Source: Variovorax ginsengisoli
Lineage (GTDB): Bacteria > Pseudomonadota > Gammaproteobacteria > Burkholderiales > Burkholderiaceae_C
Direction of reading: 5' to 3'
Length of the DNA: 64,000 nucleotides
NCBI RefSeq assembly: GCF_030486595.1
Contig: NZ_JAUJZH010000011.1
Location: 124,001 to 188,000 of the forward strand
Position numbers and translations under genes: made by a program. This document shows positions 43,077 to 56,199 of this stretch, piece by piece; positions within the stretch are counted from its first letter, which is position 1, and every line of letters starts with the position of its first letter. Under the pieces are notes generated by a model. That model was not told where the DNA came from and searched no databases. It saw only the letters and a program-made list of their open reading frames with translations.

Positions 43077-43610
43077 TCAGAACGGGATGTCGTCGTCCAT
43101 GTCGTCGAAGCCCGACGACGACTTGGCCGGCGCCTGGCGCGCTGCCGGTGCCGCCGCAGGCGCGCGAGGCGCCGCTGCCGGCGGGCGCGAGTAGCCGCCA
43201 CCGCCACCGCCGCCGCCGCCGCCCTGCGAGTACCCGCCGTCGTCGTCACCGCCACCCGACGGACCGCCCTGGCCCTGGCGGCTGCCCAGCATCTGCATCT
43301 GGTCGACGCGGATGTCGGTGGCGTACTTCTCAACGCCGTCCTTGTCGTTGTACTTGCGCGTGCGGATCTGGCCTTCGACGTAGATCTGCGAGCCCTTGCG
43401 CAGGTACTGCGCGGCGATCTCGGCCAGCCGGCCGTTGAACACGAGGCGGTGCCACTCGGTAGCCTCGCGCATTTCGCCGCTTTGCTTGTCTTTCCACTTG
43501 TCGGTGGTGGCGAGGGTCACGTTGCAGACCTGGTCGCCGCTGGGAAAGGTGCGGGTTTCGGGATCGCGTCCCAGATTGCCGACGAGGATGACTTTATTGA
43601 CCGATGCCAT
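43077..43610 (-). CDS. ssb: Single-stranded DNA-binding protein SSB
   Basis: 177 residues. The N-terminal OB fold ([18 protein letters not shown] through about 112) binds ssDNA. A glycine-rich, low-complexity linker with a run of ten Gly follows, then an Ala/Pro stretch and the acidic protein-interaction tip DDDIPF. The Gly run is encoded by a GCC-repeat-like tract that may vary in length between strains. It is divergent from clcA. Confidence 0.97.
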   Translation of the reverse strand: MASVNKVILVGNLGRDPETRTFPSGDQVCNVTLATTDKWKDKQSGEMREATEWHRLVFNGRLAEIAAQYLRKGSQIYVEGQIRTRKYNDKDGVEKYATDIRVDQMQMLGSRQGQGGPSGGGDDDGGYSQGGGGGGGGGGYSRPPAAAPRAPAAAPAARQAPAKSSSGFDDMDDDIPF

Positions 43611-43697
43611 ATGCACTGCCCCTGATGAAGTGGTGAAGGAGAAGGAAAACCCAGGATTGTGCCGCATGCCGCCTGAGACAATCGCTCCACTTTCCCA

Positions 43698-45068
43698 ATG
43701 AATCGCGAACCCGACTTCCTCGAGAACCTGCGCGCCGAGTTGTCCGGCGGCCGTCAGTGGCTGGACCGCGCCATCGTGCTGGGCTATGCGGTGGCCGCCG
43801 GCCTGTTCGTGGTCGGGTTCACGATCGCCAGCGACCGGGCCTTCGCGCTGTTCCGCGGCTTGTACGGCAGCCATCCGTGGGCGGTGCTGTTGTGGACGCC
43901 CGCCGCCACCGCGGCGATCGTCTGGGCCACGCGCCGCTGGGCCCCGGCCGCCAGCGGCTCGGGCATTCCGCAGGTCAAGGCCGCGCTGCACCCGGCGCTG
44001 CCGCACGGGTTGCGCAGCCGTTTCGTGTCGCTGCGCCTGACGCTGGCCAAGATCGGCCTGGCGGTCGCCGGCTTCGGCGCCGGGCTGTCGATCGGCCGCG
44101 AAGGGCCGGCGGTGCAGGTCGCGGCCGGCCTGCTGCAGCATTCGCGGCGCTGGCTGTCGCCGGGCACCACGATCAACCGGCGCTCGCTGATCCTGGCCGG
44201 CGGCGCGGCCGGAATCGCCGCTGCCTTCAACGCGCCTCTGGCCGGCGTGGTGTTCGCGATCGAGGAGCTGTCGGGCCGGATCGAGGCCAAGGCCAGCGGC
44301 CTGATCATCACGGCCATCGTGCTGGCCGGCCTGGTGGCGGTCTCGGTGTTCGGCAATTTCAGCTACTTCGGCGTCATCAAGGTGCCCCGCCTGGGCATCG
44401 ACGTCCTCGGCCCGGGCCTGGGGGTGGCACTGGTCGCGGGCGTGGCAGGCGGTCTGTTTTCCAAGCTGATGGCCAGTTCGCTGACCGCTGCGCCGGAGCG
44501 GCTGAACCGCTGGCGCCAGCGCTGGCCGGTGCGCTTCGCGGCCGGGCTCGGGCTGGCGGTGGCCGTGATCGGCCTGGCCTCGGGCGGCGCGACCTTCGGC
44601 TCGGGCTCCGAGACCGTCAAGGAGCTGCTGGCCGGCCAGGGCGATTTCACGCCGCTGCAGACCCTGCTCAAGTTCATCGCCACCTGGCTCACCGCCTGGT
44701 GCGGCGTGCCGGGCGGCATCTTCGCGCCCTCGCTGACCATCGGTGCCGGCATCGGCGAGGGCCTGTCGCAGCTGGCCGGGCCAGCGCTGCGGCCGGCCCT
44801 GATCGCGATGGGCATGGCCGGCTTCCTGGCCGCCGTGACCCAGGCGCCGCTGACCGCCTTCATCATCGTGATGGAGATGGTCGACGGCCATTCGATGGTG
44901 CTGAGCCTGATGGCCTGCGCGATGGGCGCCAGCCTGGTGGCGCGGATGATCACCCGGCCGCTCTACGAGGTGCTGGCCGACTTCATGGTGAGCCAGGCGA
45001 TCGGGGCGCCGCTGCCGCCGCGGCAGGAAGAGCCCGCGGAATCGGAAGATTCCCCGCCCGTGCCCTGA
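43698..45068 (+). CDS. clcA: CLC-family chloride channel/antiporter
   Basis: 456-residue membrane protein with the selectivity-filter motifs GSGIP (87-91), GREGP (133-137, gating Glu135) and GGIFAPSL. An IEEL segment following NAPLAG supplies the inner proton-transfer glutamate, so a 2Cl-/H+ exchanger is likelier than a channel. No CBS domains are present. It sits between ssb and uvrA and ends 47 bp before uvrA. Confidence 0.92.
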   Translation: MNREPDFLENLRAELSGGRQWLDRAIVLGYAVAAGLFVVGFTIASDRAFALFRGLYGSHPWAVLLWTPAATAAIVWATRRWAPAASGSGIPQVKAALHPALPHGLRSRFVSLRLTLAKIGLAVAGFGAGLSIGREGPAVQVAAGLLQHSRRWLSPGTTINRRSLILAGGAAGIAAAFNAPLAGVVFAIEELSGRIEAKASGLIITAIVLAGLVAVSVFGNFSYFGVIKVPRLGIDVLGPGLGVALVAGVAGGLFSKLMASSLTAAPERLNRWRQRWPVRFAAGLGLAVAVIGLASGGATFGSGSETVKELLAGQGDFTPLQTLLKFIATWLTAWCGVPGGIFAPSLTIGAGIGEGLSQLAGPALRPALIAMGMAGFLAAVTQAPLTAFIIVMEMVDGHSMVLSLMACAMGASLVARMITRPLYEVLADFMVSQAIGAPLPPRQEEPAESEDSPPVP

Positions 45069-45115
45069 AAGCTCCGGGGACTTATCATGTCCGGTTGCCC
45101 AAAATCGACCGCCCC

Positions 45116-48169
<3,054 letters not shown>

Positions 48170-48170
48170 A

Positions 48171-48866
<696 letters not shown>

Positions 48867-49205
48867 AGGACAAAGTCGGCGGAGTCTAGCCCTGCAGCGC
48901 TGGCCCCCCGGTGCGTCGCCGCTGGACGACTGGCTCCACACCGGCATGCTGGAAGATGCGAAGGCCGTCCTACTCGATCAGCGTTCTCGTGAGCGGGGAG
49001 AATCGGTGCGCATGAATCGTCCGACAGGTGGCGGTGAATTTGGAACTTTGCTTTCAGTTCGCTCACTTGCATGTCACTGGATAGGACAAGAGCTCTGGAC
49101 AGGGCTACAAAGCGCGATGCAGGCGGCGTTCTCTTTCGCGAACATCAAAAGAATGCAGCCGCCTTGGAGCGATGACGGGGGCGGCGCAATCCAGGGAGGC
49201 CAACT
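48867..49205. other. Gene-free gap with falling G+C
   Basis: 339 bp without a supportable gene. A 94-codon frame from 48946 has no recognisable similarity and overlaps the next gene. G+C drops from here into the permease gene. A GGAGG ribosome site lies at its end, before the TTG at 49206. Confidence 0.5.
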
Positions 49206-50039
49206 TTGGTTTATTCATTTCTTGTGCTGACCGGTGTCGTGTCGGGGTTCCTGTCGGGGCTGTTGGGTGTGGGTGGCGGATTCCTCATTGTTCCGGTTTT
49301 CATCATCCTGCTGCCGATGCAATTTCCCCTCGAACTCGCCACGATTCCACAAGTCGCTGTGGCAACCGCTCTGGCGGCCACAGTGCCTGCAACGGCAAGT
49401 GCCGTGTACGCCCAACATCGTCGCGGCGCACTTCCGATGGCTTGGGTCTGGCAACTGGCACCTGCCGCAGGTTTCGGAGCGGCGATCGGTGCCGTGCTTG
49501 CGGGTCTGGTTCACGGGACATGGGTGGCGGCGATATTCAGTGTGTATGCAGCGTACTTCGGAATCCGAATGCTTCGGGGTTCGACAACTGCTGCACAGCA
49601 GATCGAGGCACCCGCCTTGCCGGCGCAACTCCGGCTGATCCAGCGGGTATCCCCTCGGTATATTGGTGGAATGATCGGTGTCTTCAGCGCGACGGCTGGC
49701 GTTGGCGGTGCCAGCCTGACCATTCCTTATCTGCTGGCACAGCGGAGCAACGTCGAGATGCGCAACGCTGTAGCGGCGGGCAGCGCCATCGGGCTGGCGA
49801 TCGCACTCGTTGGCGCGATCGCCTTCACGGTAGGGCCTTCGCCGATCACCACAGATCAAAAGGGATTGCTGGGCCTTGTTTGCTGGACAGCAGCACTTGC
49901 GGTTGCTGTACCAGCGATGTTTCTCGCTCCTGTCGGGGTGACCGCCTCGCACCGACTGCCCACAAAGAAGCTTAAGCGAGCATTCGGTTTCGTCATGCTG
50001 CTTGCATCGGTCATCACCGTGTGGAAAGTCTTCGGGTGA
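49206..50039 (+). CDS. TauE/SafE-family anion permease
   Basis: 277-residue inner-membrane protein with about eight helices and the duplicated TauE/SafE motif (GLLGVGGGFLIVPVF near residues 19-33 and SATAGVGGASLTIPYL in the second half). Members move sulfite, sulfonates or other organic anions. The start is a TTG at 49206 with GGAGG eight bases upstream. One line counted within the gene has 55% G+C, versus about 77% in a counted line of uvrA, suggesting transfer. Confidence 0.85.
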   Translation: MVYSFLVLTGVVSGFLSGLLGVGGGFLIVPVFIILLPMQFPLELATIPQVAVATALAATVPATASAVYAQHRRGALPMAWVWQLAPAAGFGAAIGAVLAGLVHGTWVAAIFSVYAAYFGIRMLRGSTTAAQQIEAPALPAQLRLIQRVSPRYIGGMIGVFSATAGVGGASLTIPYLLAQRSNVEMRNAVAAGSAIGLAIALVGAIAFTVGPSPITTDQKGLLGLVCWTAALAVAVPAMFLAPVGVTASHRLPTKKLKRAFGFVMLLASVITVWKVFG

Positions 50040-50056
50040 CAAACCGAAATGAATGG

Positions 50057-50332
50057 ATGACTATTCTTCGGAGGCTTTTCTGGGTTGCGGGCAGCGTGTC
50101 GATCGCGTCATGCGTTTCGGATCGGGGACCCACCGCTCAGGAGTGCGAACCGCGCCTGGGTGCCTTGATTGCCAACAGCAAGACCGCGATGGAGGAAGTG
50201 CGCCCCGCGCGCAAGGCCTTGTCACAGAATCCTCACTCAGAAAGTGCCCGGGCCGAGTATCACGCTGCAGAGGCCAAGGCAAATCGCACCCTCGCAATGA
50301 ATGCTCGGGAGGCGCGATACCTGTGTCGGTGA
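50057..50332 (+). CDS. Small predicted lipoprotein
   Basis: 91 residues. A signal peptide (ILRRLFWVAGSVS) ends in IASC, a plausible lipobox with Cys19. The mature part has two more cysteines (CEPRLG and the C-terminal YLCR) and a helical Ala/Glu-rich middle. No family is recognised. It follows the permease by 17 bp and shares its lower G+C. Confidence 0.55.
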   Translation: MTILRRLFWVAGSVSIASCVSDRGPTAQECEPRLGALIANSKTAMEEVRPARKALSQNPHSESARAEYHAAEAKANRTLAMNAREARYLCR

Positions 50333-50400
50333 CATGCGAGCGAAGCTCGGATGACTCTCCGGCAGAGACGTGCTTCAGCAAGTCTTGGCCGGCGCTGCGG

Positions 50401-51723
50401 TCAGGCGGCGGCGAGCGAGCGAGCGGCGCAGCTGACGCCCGATGGCCGCCCCCTCGCCGGCCTGCGGGCCGAGCCTTCGCTGTCCAGCGCGCGCCACAGC
50501 GCGGCATCGCCGGCCCGCCGCGCCGCCTCCATCGCGGTCAGGTGCAGCAGGCTGCGCTGGGCCTGGCTGCCGCCGTAGCCCTGCGCATCGGGCAGCAGCG
50601 GCAGCAGCAGTTCGGCGCAGTGCGCATGGCGGCCTTCGCCGAAGGCCATGACCGCCTCGCACACGGTCCCGGCCTCGGCCCACCAGGGCCCCGGCGCGGC
50701 CGCCGGCACCGCGGCGATCACACGCCGGCCGGCTTGCGCCGCCTCCTGCTCGCGCGCCCCGACCAGCGCCAGCATGGCGTGGACATCGTTGAAGACCGAC
50801 CAGCCCCAGTGGGCCTGTTCGCGCCAGCGCGCCGCCAGCGACTGCCAGCGCCCCGCGACATCGACACCGCGCAGGCCGAGCCGCCACAGCAGCGCGCTGG
50901 CATCGGCCAGGTCCATTGCCATCGAGGCCGGGCCCGGCGCGATCGCGCGGTCGTAGACCGCCAGTGCCGAGGCCGGGTCGTCGTTCGACAGGTGCAGCAG
51001 CGCCAGGTGCCAGAAGTTGTGCACCGCCAGCGCGTTGTCGCGCTGCCAGAGCGAGGTGCCGGTGGTGAGCCAGCGGATGCCCTCGTCCACCCGGCCCTGC
51101 ATCTCGTACACATGCGCCACCGCATGCACCGCCCAGGTGTCGTGGGGATTGCGTTCCAGCGCCTGCAGGCCGAGCGCCTCGGCGCGCGCGTACTCGTTGC
51201 ATTCCTCGAGGCCGAAGGCCTGCATGCCGAGCAGGTAGCCGAAGCCCGCGTCGTCTTCGCTCCAGTGCGCGAGCACGCGGCCGATGCGGTCGCGCAGCAT
51301 CTGCGAGCGGCCCAGCACCAGGTCGCTCATGTGCGCCAGCTGCAGCGCGAAGAGGTCGCGCGGATGGTCGACCAGGTGGCGGTCGAGCAGCCGGTTGGCA
51401 TGCGCCATGTCGCCGTCGGCCCAGTGCTGCAGCGCGGCCTGGAAGGACTGCTCGCGCGGATTCGGGCGAAGCCGGCTGCCGCTGGCCGCCGCCAGGCACT
51501 CGCGCGCCGCCGGCAGCAGCCCGGCATCGAAGCCGCTCAGCATGAAGCCGGCCATCAGGAGGTGGCCGGCGATGAAGTCGGGGTCTTCGTCGAGCACCGG
51601 CTGGAGCACCGCGACCGGATCGGTCCGCAGGCTGTTGAAGAGGTCGAGCGCCTGTGCGTAGCCGGCCACGGAGGCAGGGCGGTCGGTCGATAGCGCGAGG
51701 CCGCGGGCGTCGGCGAGGGTCAT
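50401..51723 (-). CDS. Tetratricopeptide-repeat protein (TTC38-like)
   Basis: 440-residue cytoplasmic protein built of helical repeats and resembling the TTC38 family: HWADGDMAHANRLLDRHLVDHPRD, NPHDTWAVHAVAHVYEMQGRVDEG and NFWHLALLHL are characteristic. The biochemical role is unknown. AAGGAG precedes the start. It is divergent from a GlxA-type regulator, an association suggesting it may be a regulated partner. Confidence 0.72.
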   Translation of the reverse strand: MTLADARGLALSTDRPASVAGYAQALDLFNSLRTDPVAVLQPVLDEDPDFIAGHLLMAGFMLSGFDAGLLPAARECLAAASGSRLRPNPREQSFQAALQHWADGDMAHANRLLDRHLVDHPRDLFALQLAHMSDLVLGRSQMLRDRIGRVLAHWSEDDAGFGYLLGMQAFGLEECNEYARAEALGLQALERNPHDTWAVHAVAHVYEMQGRVDEGIRWLTTGTSLWQRDNALAVHNFWHLALLHLSNDDPASALAVYDRAIAPGPASMAMDLADASALLWRLGLRGVDVAGRWQSLAARWREQAHWGWSVFNDVHAMLALVGAREQEAAQAGRRVIAAVPAAAPGPWWAEAGTVCEAVMAFGEGRHAHCAELLLPLLPDAQGYGGSQAQRSLLHLTAMEAARRAGDAALWRALDSEGSARRPARGRPSGVSCAARSLAAA

Positions 51724-51745
51724 GGCTGCTCCTTGAATCGATGAC

Positions 51746-51767
51746 GCTCCGAGCGTAAGTTCGGAGC
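51746..51767. promoter_or_regulatory. Inverted repeat between the TPR and GlxA-like genes
   Basis: GCTCCGA and TCGGAGC are separated by 8 bp in the 96-bp divergent promoter region, about 50 bp before the regulator start and 23 bp from the TPR start. It is a candidate operator for the adjacent regulator. Confidence 0.45.
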
Positions 51768-51819
51768 TTCCGAAGACCCGCAGCGATTCCCGCAACAACC
51801 CTGACGATTCCGCCATCCG

Positions 51820-52854
51820 ATGCCCCAAGGCCGCGCGCTACCGCTCTTCGCCATCCTGGTCACGCCGGAAAGCGCGGCTTCGGTGGTCTACGGCATGTAC
51901 GACCTGTTCAAGGGCGCCGGCCGCGACTGGCCGCTGGTGGTCGACGGCGCCCCGGGGCCGCCGCTGATCGAGGCCGTGATCGTCAGTGCGAAGGGCGGCG
52001 TGCTGCGCGCGGCCAACGGCGTGCCGATCGAGGCCCACCGGGGCTTCGCCGAGCTCGCGCCGCCCGACGTGATTTGCGTTCCGGAGCTGATGATCGCCCC
52101 AACCGAACCGCCGGACGGCCGCTTCGAGGCCGAGGTCGCCTGGGTGCGCGAATGCCACGCCCGCGGCGCCCTGGTCGCCACCGCCTGCTCGGGCGCCTTG
52201 CTGCTGGCCGAGGCCGGGCTGCTCGACGACGAGGACGCCACCACCCACTGGGCCTTCTGCGAACTGATGCAGCGCCGCTATCCGCGCATCCGCGTGCGGC
52301 CGCAGCGCGCGATGGTGGCCGCAGGCGACGGCCAGCGGCTGGTGATGGCCGGCGGCGGCAGTTCGTGGATGGACCTCGCGCTGTACCTGATCGCCCGCTG
52401 CGTCGGCGTCGAGGCTGCGATGCAGGTGGCGCGGATCAACCTGATCGACTGGCACCACGTCGGCCAGCAGCCTTTCGCGCGGGTGGCCAGCACGCGCCAG
52501 GTGGAGGATGCGGTGATCGGCCGCTGCCAGGCGTGGATCGCCGACCACTACGCGCACTCGGCCCCGGTGGCCGGCATGGCGAGCCATAGCGGACTGGCCG
52601 AGCGCTCGTTCCAGCGCCGCTTCAAGCTGGCCACCGGCATGACGCCGATGGCTTATGTGCAGACGCTGCGGATCGAGGAGGCGAAGCACCTGCTCGAGAC
52701 CACGGGCGATGCGCTGGAGGCGATCGCCAACGAGGTCGGCTACGACGACGCGGCCTTCTTCGGCCGCCTGTTCCGCCGCAGCGTGAACCTGACGCCGGCG
52801 CAGTACCGGCGGCGCTTCGGCGGCCTGCGGGCGGCGCTGGCCGGACCCGGCTAG
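51820..52854 (+). CDS. GlxA-type AraC-family transcriptional regulator
   Basis: 344 residues. An N-terminal DJ-1/PfpI-like domain (about 1-200, with the nucleophile-elbow-like TACSGALLLAEAG) is followed by a C-terminal AraC helix-turn-helix domain (about 235-335; LAERSFQRRFKLATGMTP and GYDDAAFFGRLFRR). Such regulators respond to small metabolites. The divergent TPR gene is the obvious target candidate. It converges with the thioesterase gene, the two stops sharing CTAG. Confidence 0.88.
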   Translation: MPQGRALPLFAILVTPESAASVVYGMYDLFKGAGRDWPLVVDGAPGPPLIEAVIVSAKGGVLRAANGVPIEAHRGFAELAPPDVICVPELMIAPTEPPDGRFEAEVAWVRECHARGALVATACSGALLLAEAGLLDDEDATTHWAFCELMQRRYPRIRVRPQRAMVAAGDGQRLVMAGGGSSWMDLALYLIARCVGVEAAMQVARINLIDWHHVGQQPFARVASTRQVEDAVIGRCQAWIADHYAHSAPVAGMASHSGLAERSFQRRFKLATGMTPMAYVQTLRIEEAKHLLETTGDALEAIANEVGYDDAAFFGRLFRRSVNLTPAQYRRRFGGLRAALAGPG

Positions 52855-53735
52855 GTGCCGGCCCGGCGCACGCGCAGCATCCCCTCCTGCGCGGTGGAGG
52901 CCACCAGCCGGCCGTCGCGCGCAAAGATGCTGCCGCGGCAGAGGCCGCGGGCGCCGCTCGCGCTGGGCGAATCGAGGCTGTAGAGCAGCCAGTCGTCGAG
53001 CCGGAAATCGCGATGGAACCACATCGCGTGGTCGAGGCTCGCGGGCCGCACCTGGCCGCTCATGAAGCTGAGCCCGTGCGGTCGCATGGCCGCGCCCAGC
53101 AGGCCATGGTCCGAGGCATAGGCCAGCAGCGCACGGTGCACGTTGGGGTCGTCGGGCAGCGGCGCGATGGCGCGCATCCAGAGCGCGCTCTCGGAGGGCC
53201 GCACCGCGGGCGCGAGCAGGTCGTCGGGGTCGACCCGGCGGTATTCGAGCCCGTGCGGCACGAGGCCCTTGTCGCGCCAGCGCGCGGGCAGGCGCTCGCC
53301 CATCGCGATGCGCTGCTCGAGTTCGCTCGCCAGGCCCTCCGGGCCGGCCGCGGCGGGCATCGGCAGCTGGTGCTCGATGCCGTCGTCGACGGTCTGGAAC
53401 GAGGCCGACATCTCGAAGATGATGCGCTCGCCCTGGCGCGCCACCACGTGGCGGGTGGTGAAGCTGCGGCCGTCGCGCACCCGGTCGACCGAATATTCGA
53501 TCGGCGCATGCTCGCCGGGCAGCAGGAAATAGGCGTGCATCGAGTGGGCCGGCCGGTCGGCCTCGACCGTGCGGCTGGCGGCCATCAGGGCCTGGCCGAG
53601 CACCTGGCCGCCGAAGACGGCGGGGGTGCCGATGTCCTCGCTCTGGGCCAGGAAGCGGTCGGCGCCCAGGGTTTCGAGGCGCATGAGATCGACCAGGTCG
53701 GCGACGACGCGGGCGGCGGTGGAAGGATCAATCAT
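52851..53735 (-). CDS. tesB: Acyl-CoA thioesterase II (TesB-like)
   Basis: Double hot-dog thioesterase of 294 residues that hydrolyses acyl-CoA. The N-terminal half has FGGQVLGQALMAAS and HSMHAYFLLPG; the C-terminal half has SLDHAMWFHRDF, bearing the catalytic Asp, and STAQEG with the catalytic Gln. The start at 53735 matches the family; an upstream ATG adds ten residues. Confidence 0.93.
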   Translation of the reverse strand: MIDPSTAARVVADLVDLMRLETLGADRFLAQSEDIGTPAVFGGQVLGQALMAASRTVEADRPAHSMHAYFLLPGEHAPIEYSVDRVRDGRSFTTRHVVARQGERIIFEMSASFQTVDDGIEHQLPMPAAAGPEGLASELEQRIAMGERLPARWRDKGLVPHGLEYRRVDPDDLLAPAVRPSESALWMRAIAPLPDDPNVHRALLAYASDHGLLGAAMRPHGLSFMSGQVRPASLDHAMWFHRDFRLDDWLLYSLDSPSASGARGLCRGSIFARDGRLVASTAQEGMLRVRRAGT

Positions 53736-53813
53736 CGGGGAGGCGGGAAAACGGGAGCCTGCCACGATAGCAAAGACCCGGCCGCCGCGCTGTCCCGCAA
53801 CGGTCAGCGGATG

Positions 53814-55160
53814 TCAGCGATCCAGGTCGGCGCCGTCGGCCGCCAGCTTGCGCTGCAGCGCCGGCACCTCGACCTCGGCGAAGCGCCCGGCGCCCAGGGC
53901 CGCCGCGGCAGTGCCCGCGGCCTGCCCCATCACGAAGCAGCCGCCGCTGGCGCGCGCCGCCGACTGGCCCTCGTGGGTCATCGAGGCGCAGCGGCCGGCC
54001 ACCAGCAGGTTGTCGACCCCGCGCGGCACCAGCATGCGCCAGGGCAGCTGGTTGAAGGTGCGCCGCTCGTCGCGCGGAAAGGCCCACTCGATCCGGCCCG
54101 CCGCGTGCATTTCCATCGGCCAGGCATTGATGCCGATGCTGTCGTCGAAGCGCGCCGACGACAGGATGTCGTCGCCGCTCAGCGCGTACAGCCCCTCGAT
54201 GCGCCGGGTCTCGCGGATCCCGACCTGGGGCGCGATCTCGACGATGGCCGACTGCTCGAAGCCCGGCACCTCGGCTTTCAGGAACCTGAAGAACTCGCCG
54301 ATCTGGCGCCGGCCCTCGACCTCGCCGTCGCTGAGCTGGCGGGCATCGATGCCGTTCATCGCGCCGCCTTCGGCATTGCGGATCTGCGTCACGTTGGCGC
54401 GCCATTCGCGCGGGTCGATCTGCGGACGCAGGATCGCGCCCTCGCGCGGAAACCGGTAGGCCTCCGGGTCGCGTTCGCGCACCTGCGCCATCAGGTCGTT
54501 GATGGCCTTGAACTCGCCCACTGCGGCCAGTGCGCGCGCCGCCTCGACATGGCCGACCCGGAACATGGTCGAGGGGAACAGGCCGCTGCCGTGGCCATCG
54601 CCGACCGCGAAGGGAACGCCGGCGAAGGCCGCGACATCGGCGTCGCCGCTGCCGTCGACGAAGGCATTGGCGCGGATCGCCTGGCGCCCCGACTTGGTCT
54701 CGACCACCAGCGCCGCGATGCGCGCGCCGTCCATCACCACCGCGGCAGCCAGCGCGTGGAACAGCAGTTCCACCCCGGCGTCCAGCAGCAGCCGGTCGGC
54801 CGCGCACTTGTAGACCGAGGTGTCGTAGGAGCGCACCCGGATGCGGCCCTGCATGCCGTCCTGCGGCTTGTTGAGGCCGCCCAGGGCGTCGATGCGCGCC
54901 AGCAGCTCGTCGGCCACGCCGTGCACCAGCTGGGTCATCTCGCCGTCGCGCCGGCCGTAGAGGCCGGCGAAGTTGGTGACGCCGCCGGCGGTGCCCATGC
55001 CGCCGAGGAAGCCGTAGCGCTCGACCAGCAAGGTGCGGGCGCCGTGGCGCGCCGCGCTCACGGCGGCCGCGATGCCGGCCGGCCCGCCGCCGACCACGAC
55101 GACGTCGTACTCGCCGTAGACCGGCAGCGTGCGTTGCGGTTCGACGACTGTCTGGCTCAC
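53814..55160 (-). CDS. FAD-dependent oxidoreductase
   Basis: 448-residue flavoprotein of the FAD_oxidored class. The dinucleotide-binding motif GGGPAG is at residues 24-29, followed by VERYGFLGGMGTAGG, and a C-terminal FAD site includes NLLVAGRCASMTHEGQSAARASG. The GTG start overlaps the stop of the upstream Bug receptor gene (GTGA), so the two are coupled. The substrate is unknown; the linked receptors suggest a carboxylate taken up from outside. Confidence 0.85.
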   Translation of the reverse strand: MSQTVVEPQRTLPVYGEYDVVVVGGGPAGIAAAVSAARHGARTLLVERYGFLGGMGTAGGVTNFAGLYGRRDGEMTQLVHGVADELLARIDALGGLNKPQDGMQGRIRVRSYDTSVYKCAADRLLLDAGVELLFHALAAAVVMDGARIAALVVETKSGRQAIRANAFVDGSGDADVAAFAGVPFAVGDGHGSGLFPSTMFRVGHVEAARALAAVGEFKAINDLMAQVRERDPEAYRFPREGAILRPQIDPREWRANVTQIRNAEGGAMNGIDARQLSDGEVEGRRQIGEFFRFLKAEVPGFEQSAIVEIAPQVGIRETRRIEGLYALSGDDILSSARFDDSIGINAWPMEMHAAGRIEWAFPRDERRTFNQLPWRMLVPRGVDNLLVAGRCASMTHEGQSAARASGGCFVMGQAAGTAAAALGAGRFAEVEVPALQRKLAADGADLDR

Positions 55161-56137
55161 TGGAGTTTGATGCCGTTGGTGGAAATGATCTTGGTCATGA
55201 TCGCGGCCTCTTCCTTCACCCGCGCGCGCATGCCGTCGGGCGAGGTGCCGACCGCCTGCCAGCCCTGCTCGAACAGCTTCTGGCGCACGTCGGGCGACTT
55301 CATGATGATCGCCAGTTCCTTCGTGATGCGGTCCTGCGCCGTCTTCGACAAGTTGGCCGGGCCGACCAGCGCGGTCCAGACTTCGAGGTTGAAGTCGCGC
55401 ACGCCCGCGTCCGCCAGCGCCGGCACGTCGGGCGCCAGCGTGCTGCGTCCGCTGGTGAGGCCGACCGCCTTGACCTTGCCGGCCTTGATCTGCGGCAGCG
55501 CCACGCCCGGCGGGATCAGCGCCATCTGGATCTGGTTGCCGATCAGGTCGGTCATGACCTGCGGGTTGCCCTGGTAGGGCACGTGCTCGGCCTTCAGGCC
55601 CGGCACCTTGCTCTTGAGCAACTCCATGCCGAGGTGGCCCACCGAGCCGACGCCGACCGAGCCGTAGCTCCACTTGTCGCCGCCCTTGCGCGCGGCGTCG
55701 AAGAAGGCGGCGCCGGTCGGCAGGCTCGCCTGGCCCACCAGCACCAGCGGCGCGGTGGCGATCAGCGACAGGTAGGTGAAGTCCTTGCCCGGGTCGTAGG
55801 GCAGCTTCGGATACAGCATCTTCGACGAGGTCAGGTTGCCGTTGATGACGATGCCCAGCGTGTGGTCGTCGCTTGCCTTGGCCACCTGGTCGGCCGCGAT
55901 GTTGCCCGAGGCGCCCGGCTTGTTGTCGACCACCACCGGTTGGCCGAGCGCCTTGGACAGCGGCTCGGCGATGGCGCGGGCCGCGATGTCGGGCGTCGAG
56001 CCGCCGGGGAAGCCGACGATCAGCCGGATCGGCTTGGTGGGCCAGGCAGCGCCCTGCGCCGAGGCGGCGAACGGCAGGGCAGCGGTGGCGATGCCGCAGG
56101 CGGCAGCGATCAGGAGGGCTCTCTTGGAGGGATGCAT
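55157..56137 (-). CDS. Bug/TctC-family solute-binding receptor 1
   Basis: Periplasmic receptor of the tripartite tricarboxylate transporter family, 326 residues, with a signal peptide ending AASAQ and the typical PIRLIVGFPGGSTPDIAAR start. The chosen ATG at 56137 has no purine ribosome site (its upstream is pyrimidine-rich). An alternative ATG at 56203 overlaps the stop of the upstream receptor gene as ATGA and would place the signal peptide after 22 extra residues. No TctA or TctB gene is nearby. Confidence 0.87.
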   Translation of the reverse strand: MHPSKRALLIAAACGIATAALPFAASAQGAAWPTKPIRLIVGFPGGSTPDIAARAIAEPLSKALGQPVVVDNKPGASGNIAADQVAKASDDHTLGIVINGNLTSSKMLYPKLPYDPGKDFTYLSLIATAPLVLVGQASLPTGAAFFDAARKGGDKWSYGSVGVGSVGHLGMELLKSKVPGLKAEHVPYQGNPQVMTDLIGNQIQMALIPPGVALPQIKAGKVKAVGLTSGRSTLAPDVPALADAGVRDFNLEVWTALVGPANLSKTAQDRITKELAIIMKSPDVRQKLFEQGWQAVGTSPDGMRARVKEEAAIMTKIISTNGIKLQ

Positions 56138-56199
56138 GGGGGAAGGAGGAATGAGGAACGAACGAGAACCCGAGGATAGCCCTGTCTTGTAACGAGACG

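Noticed and set aside
43195-43225. GCC/CCG microsatellite-like tract as a separate repeat element
   Set aside because: It encodes the glycine linker of SSB; repeat-like composition is expected for that linker, though its length may vary.
43757-45115. In-frame extension of uvrA far upstream through clcA
   Set aside because: The extension is the clcA sequence read in a wrong frame. UvrA homology starts near the GTG at 45116.
48946-49230. 94-codon + strand frame before the TauE/SafE gene
   Set aside because: It has no recognisable similarity, no ribosome site and overlaps the well-supported permease start.
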